This document shows, piece by piece, positions 63,321-64,000 of a DNA stretch of 64,000 nt. Source of the DNA: Pirellulaceae bacterium (GTDB lineage: Bacteria; Planctomycetota; Planctomycetia; Pirellulales; Pirellulaceae); the NCBI GenBank assembly GCA_029243025.1, contig JAQWSU010000055.1, forward strand, positions 124,001-188,000. The letters run 5' to 3'. The translations under genes and the position numbers were made by a program. A model generated the notes under the pieces. That model had not been told where the DNA came from. It saw only the letters and a list, made by a program, of their open reading frames with translations, and did not search any database. Every line of letters begins with the position of its first letter. Position 1 is the stretch's first letter.

Positions 63321-64000
63321 ATGATCAAACGGAATGAAGTTGCCAAAACGGCTAGAAAGTCGCGGTCCAACGCGTTCACGTTAGTCGAACTGTTGGTGGT
63401 GATTGCCATCATTGCCATTCTGGTTTCCCTGCTCTTGCCCGCCGCGAATTCGGCTCGCGAAGCCGCGCGTCGGATTCAATGTACAAACAAGATTAAGCAA
63501 ATCGCGACGGCGGTGATCAACTACGAGAGCACCCATCGCCGACTGCCAGCCAGCGGCCAAGTGGGCGAAAACTATGATCCCAATGTCGGTTTTGGGAAGT
63601 ACGATCCACAAACGGGTAAGATGACAAGTTGGGCTGTCGCCGTTCTCCCGTTTTTGGAAGAAGAAGCACTCCATCAGCGGTTTGACCCGAATCTAAACGT
63701 CCTGGAGTTGCCAAGCCGACCTCAAGCGGTCCATGTGGATGCCTACGTCTGTCCAAGCGATTCAGCAGCTGGACGTGTTTTTAAGCATCCCGATTTGACC
63801 AATTCTGTTCCGTTTGCAAAGGGCAACTACGCCGCCTTCGTGAGTCCTTTTCATATTGATCTCCAGGTTGAGTATCCTGGCGCTTTAGGAGGTGGCCGTT
63901 GGTCGCGCGACGGAACAAAGCGGATCGGCCAGTCCTTGGTGAAGGTGCGCGATGGTTTGGTAAAGACGCTAATGATCTCGGAGGTCCGAACCCGAGATGA
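63321..64000 (+). CDS. DUF1559 prepilin-like protein (C-terminus beyond the window)
   Basis: Starts at ATG 63321 (GGGAC about 8 bases upstream); the frame is still open at base 64000, so only the first 226 residues are seen. N-terminal type IV pilin/type II pseudopilin motif [20 protein letters not shown] followed by [19 protein letters not shown] and the DUF1559 domain ([42 protein letters not shown]). The position before Phe19 is Ala18 and not the usual Gly, so processing by a prepilin peptidase may be weaker. DUF1559 proteins are present in large numbers in planctomycetes; their function is not established. Confidence 0.92.
   Translation, partial: MIKRNEVAKTARKSRSNAFTLVELLVVIAIIAILVSLLLPAANSAREAARRIQCTNKIKQIATAVINYESTHRRLPASGQVGENYDPNVGFGKYDPQTGKMTSWAVAVLPFLEEEALHQRFDPNLNVLELPSRPQAVHVDAYVCPSDSAAGRVFKHPDLTNSVPFAKGNYAAFVSPFHIDLQVEYPGALGGGRWSRDGTKRIGQSLVKVRDGLVKTLMISEVRTRD

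Overview
The window looks like chromosome of a planctomycete, most likely order Pirellulales. Signs of this are the DUF1559 prepilin-type gene at the right edge, several DUF1080 and ThuA proteins, a secreted sulfatase, Gfo/Idh/MocA oxidoreductases with export signals, a YdjY-domain protein, and a split, loosely organised gene order. GC content looks to be in the low fifties by eye. I saw no tRNA, rRNA, CRISPR array, insertion sequence or phage gene. Two genes run off the window ends: a secreted protein at 1-366 on the minus strand and the DUF1559 gene at 63321-64000.

Layout. 1-7.6 kb: a secreted protein of unknown function, a GT39/ArnT-like glycosyltransferase, a PAP2 phosphatase, a sulfatase overlapping an SRPBCC gene, an oxidoreductase and a single-domain response regulator. 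8.3-14.9 kb: the stress module prkA-yeaH-spoVR, with a 70-residue gene inside it and a 158-residue gene after it, followed by hemQ. 14.9-27.5 kb: a YdjY-domain lipoprotein-like or secreted protein, a 601-residue unknown protein, yggS, a secreted unknown protein, a TolC-family lipoprotein, a DUF1080 protein, a large alpha/beta hydrolase, cutC and cysK. 27.6-32.7 kb: a minus-strand operon of three small helical genes and a 1315-residue membrane-anchored FtsK/EssC-type ATPase, which I read as a minimal type VII (ESX/WXG100)-like system. 32.8-35.4 kb: ferrochelatase and an MFS transporter. 35.4-41.1 kb: a five-gene minus-strand operon (TolB-like, SUMF1-like, MBOAT, SGNH-like, Gfo/Idh). 41.4-48.0 kb: a second DUF1080 protein, a molybdopterin oxidoreductase, ThuA, Gfo/Idh and an SGNH hydrolase. 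48.1-52.6 kb: an RND pump with its adaptor. 52.8-58 kb: an NfeD protease, a sugar isomerase-like protein, an SMP-30 lactonase and a ThuA-DUF1080 fusion. 58.1-62.7 kb: two glycosyltransferases and a NagB-like/PIG-L fusion. 63.3 kb to the end: the DUF1559 gene.

How they fit together. HemQ (coproheme decarboxylase) and an actinobacterial-looking HemH together indicate the coproporphyrin-dependent heme route. The secreted sulfatase, DUF1080, ThuA, SMP-30, Gfo/Idh and esterase-like genes fit polysaccharide and unusual-sugar breakdown. MBOAT with an SGNH partner suggests O-acylation of an exported glycan. The most unusual system is the type VII-like operon at 27.6-32.7 kb: two of its small proteins share a W-x-D-x5-F signature where WXG100 proteins have W-x-G, and only the central ATPase domain of its motor keeps a full Walker motif.
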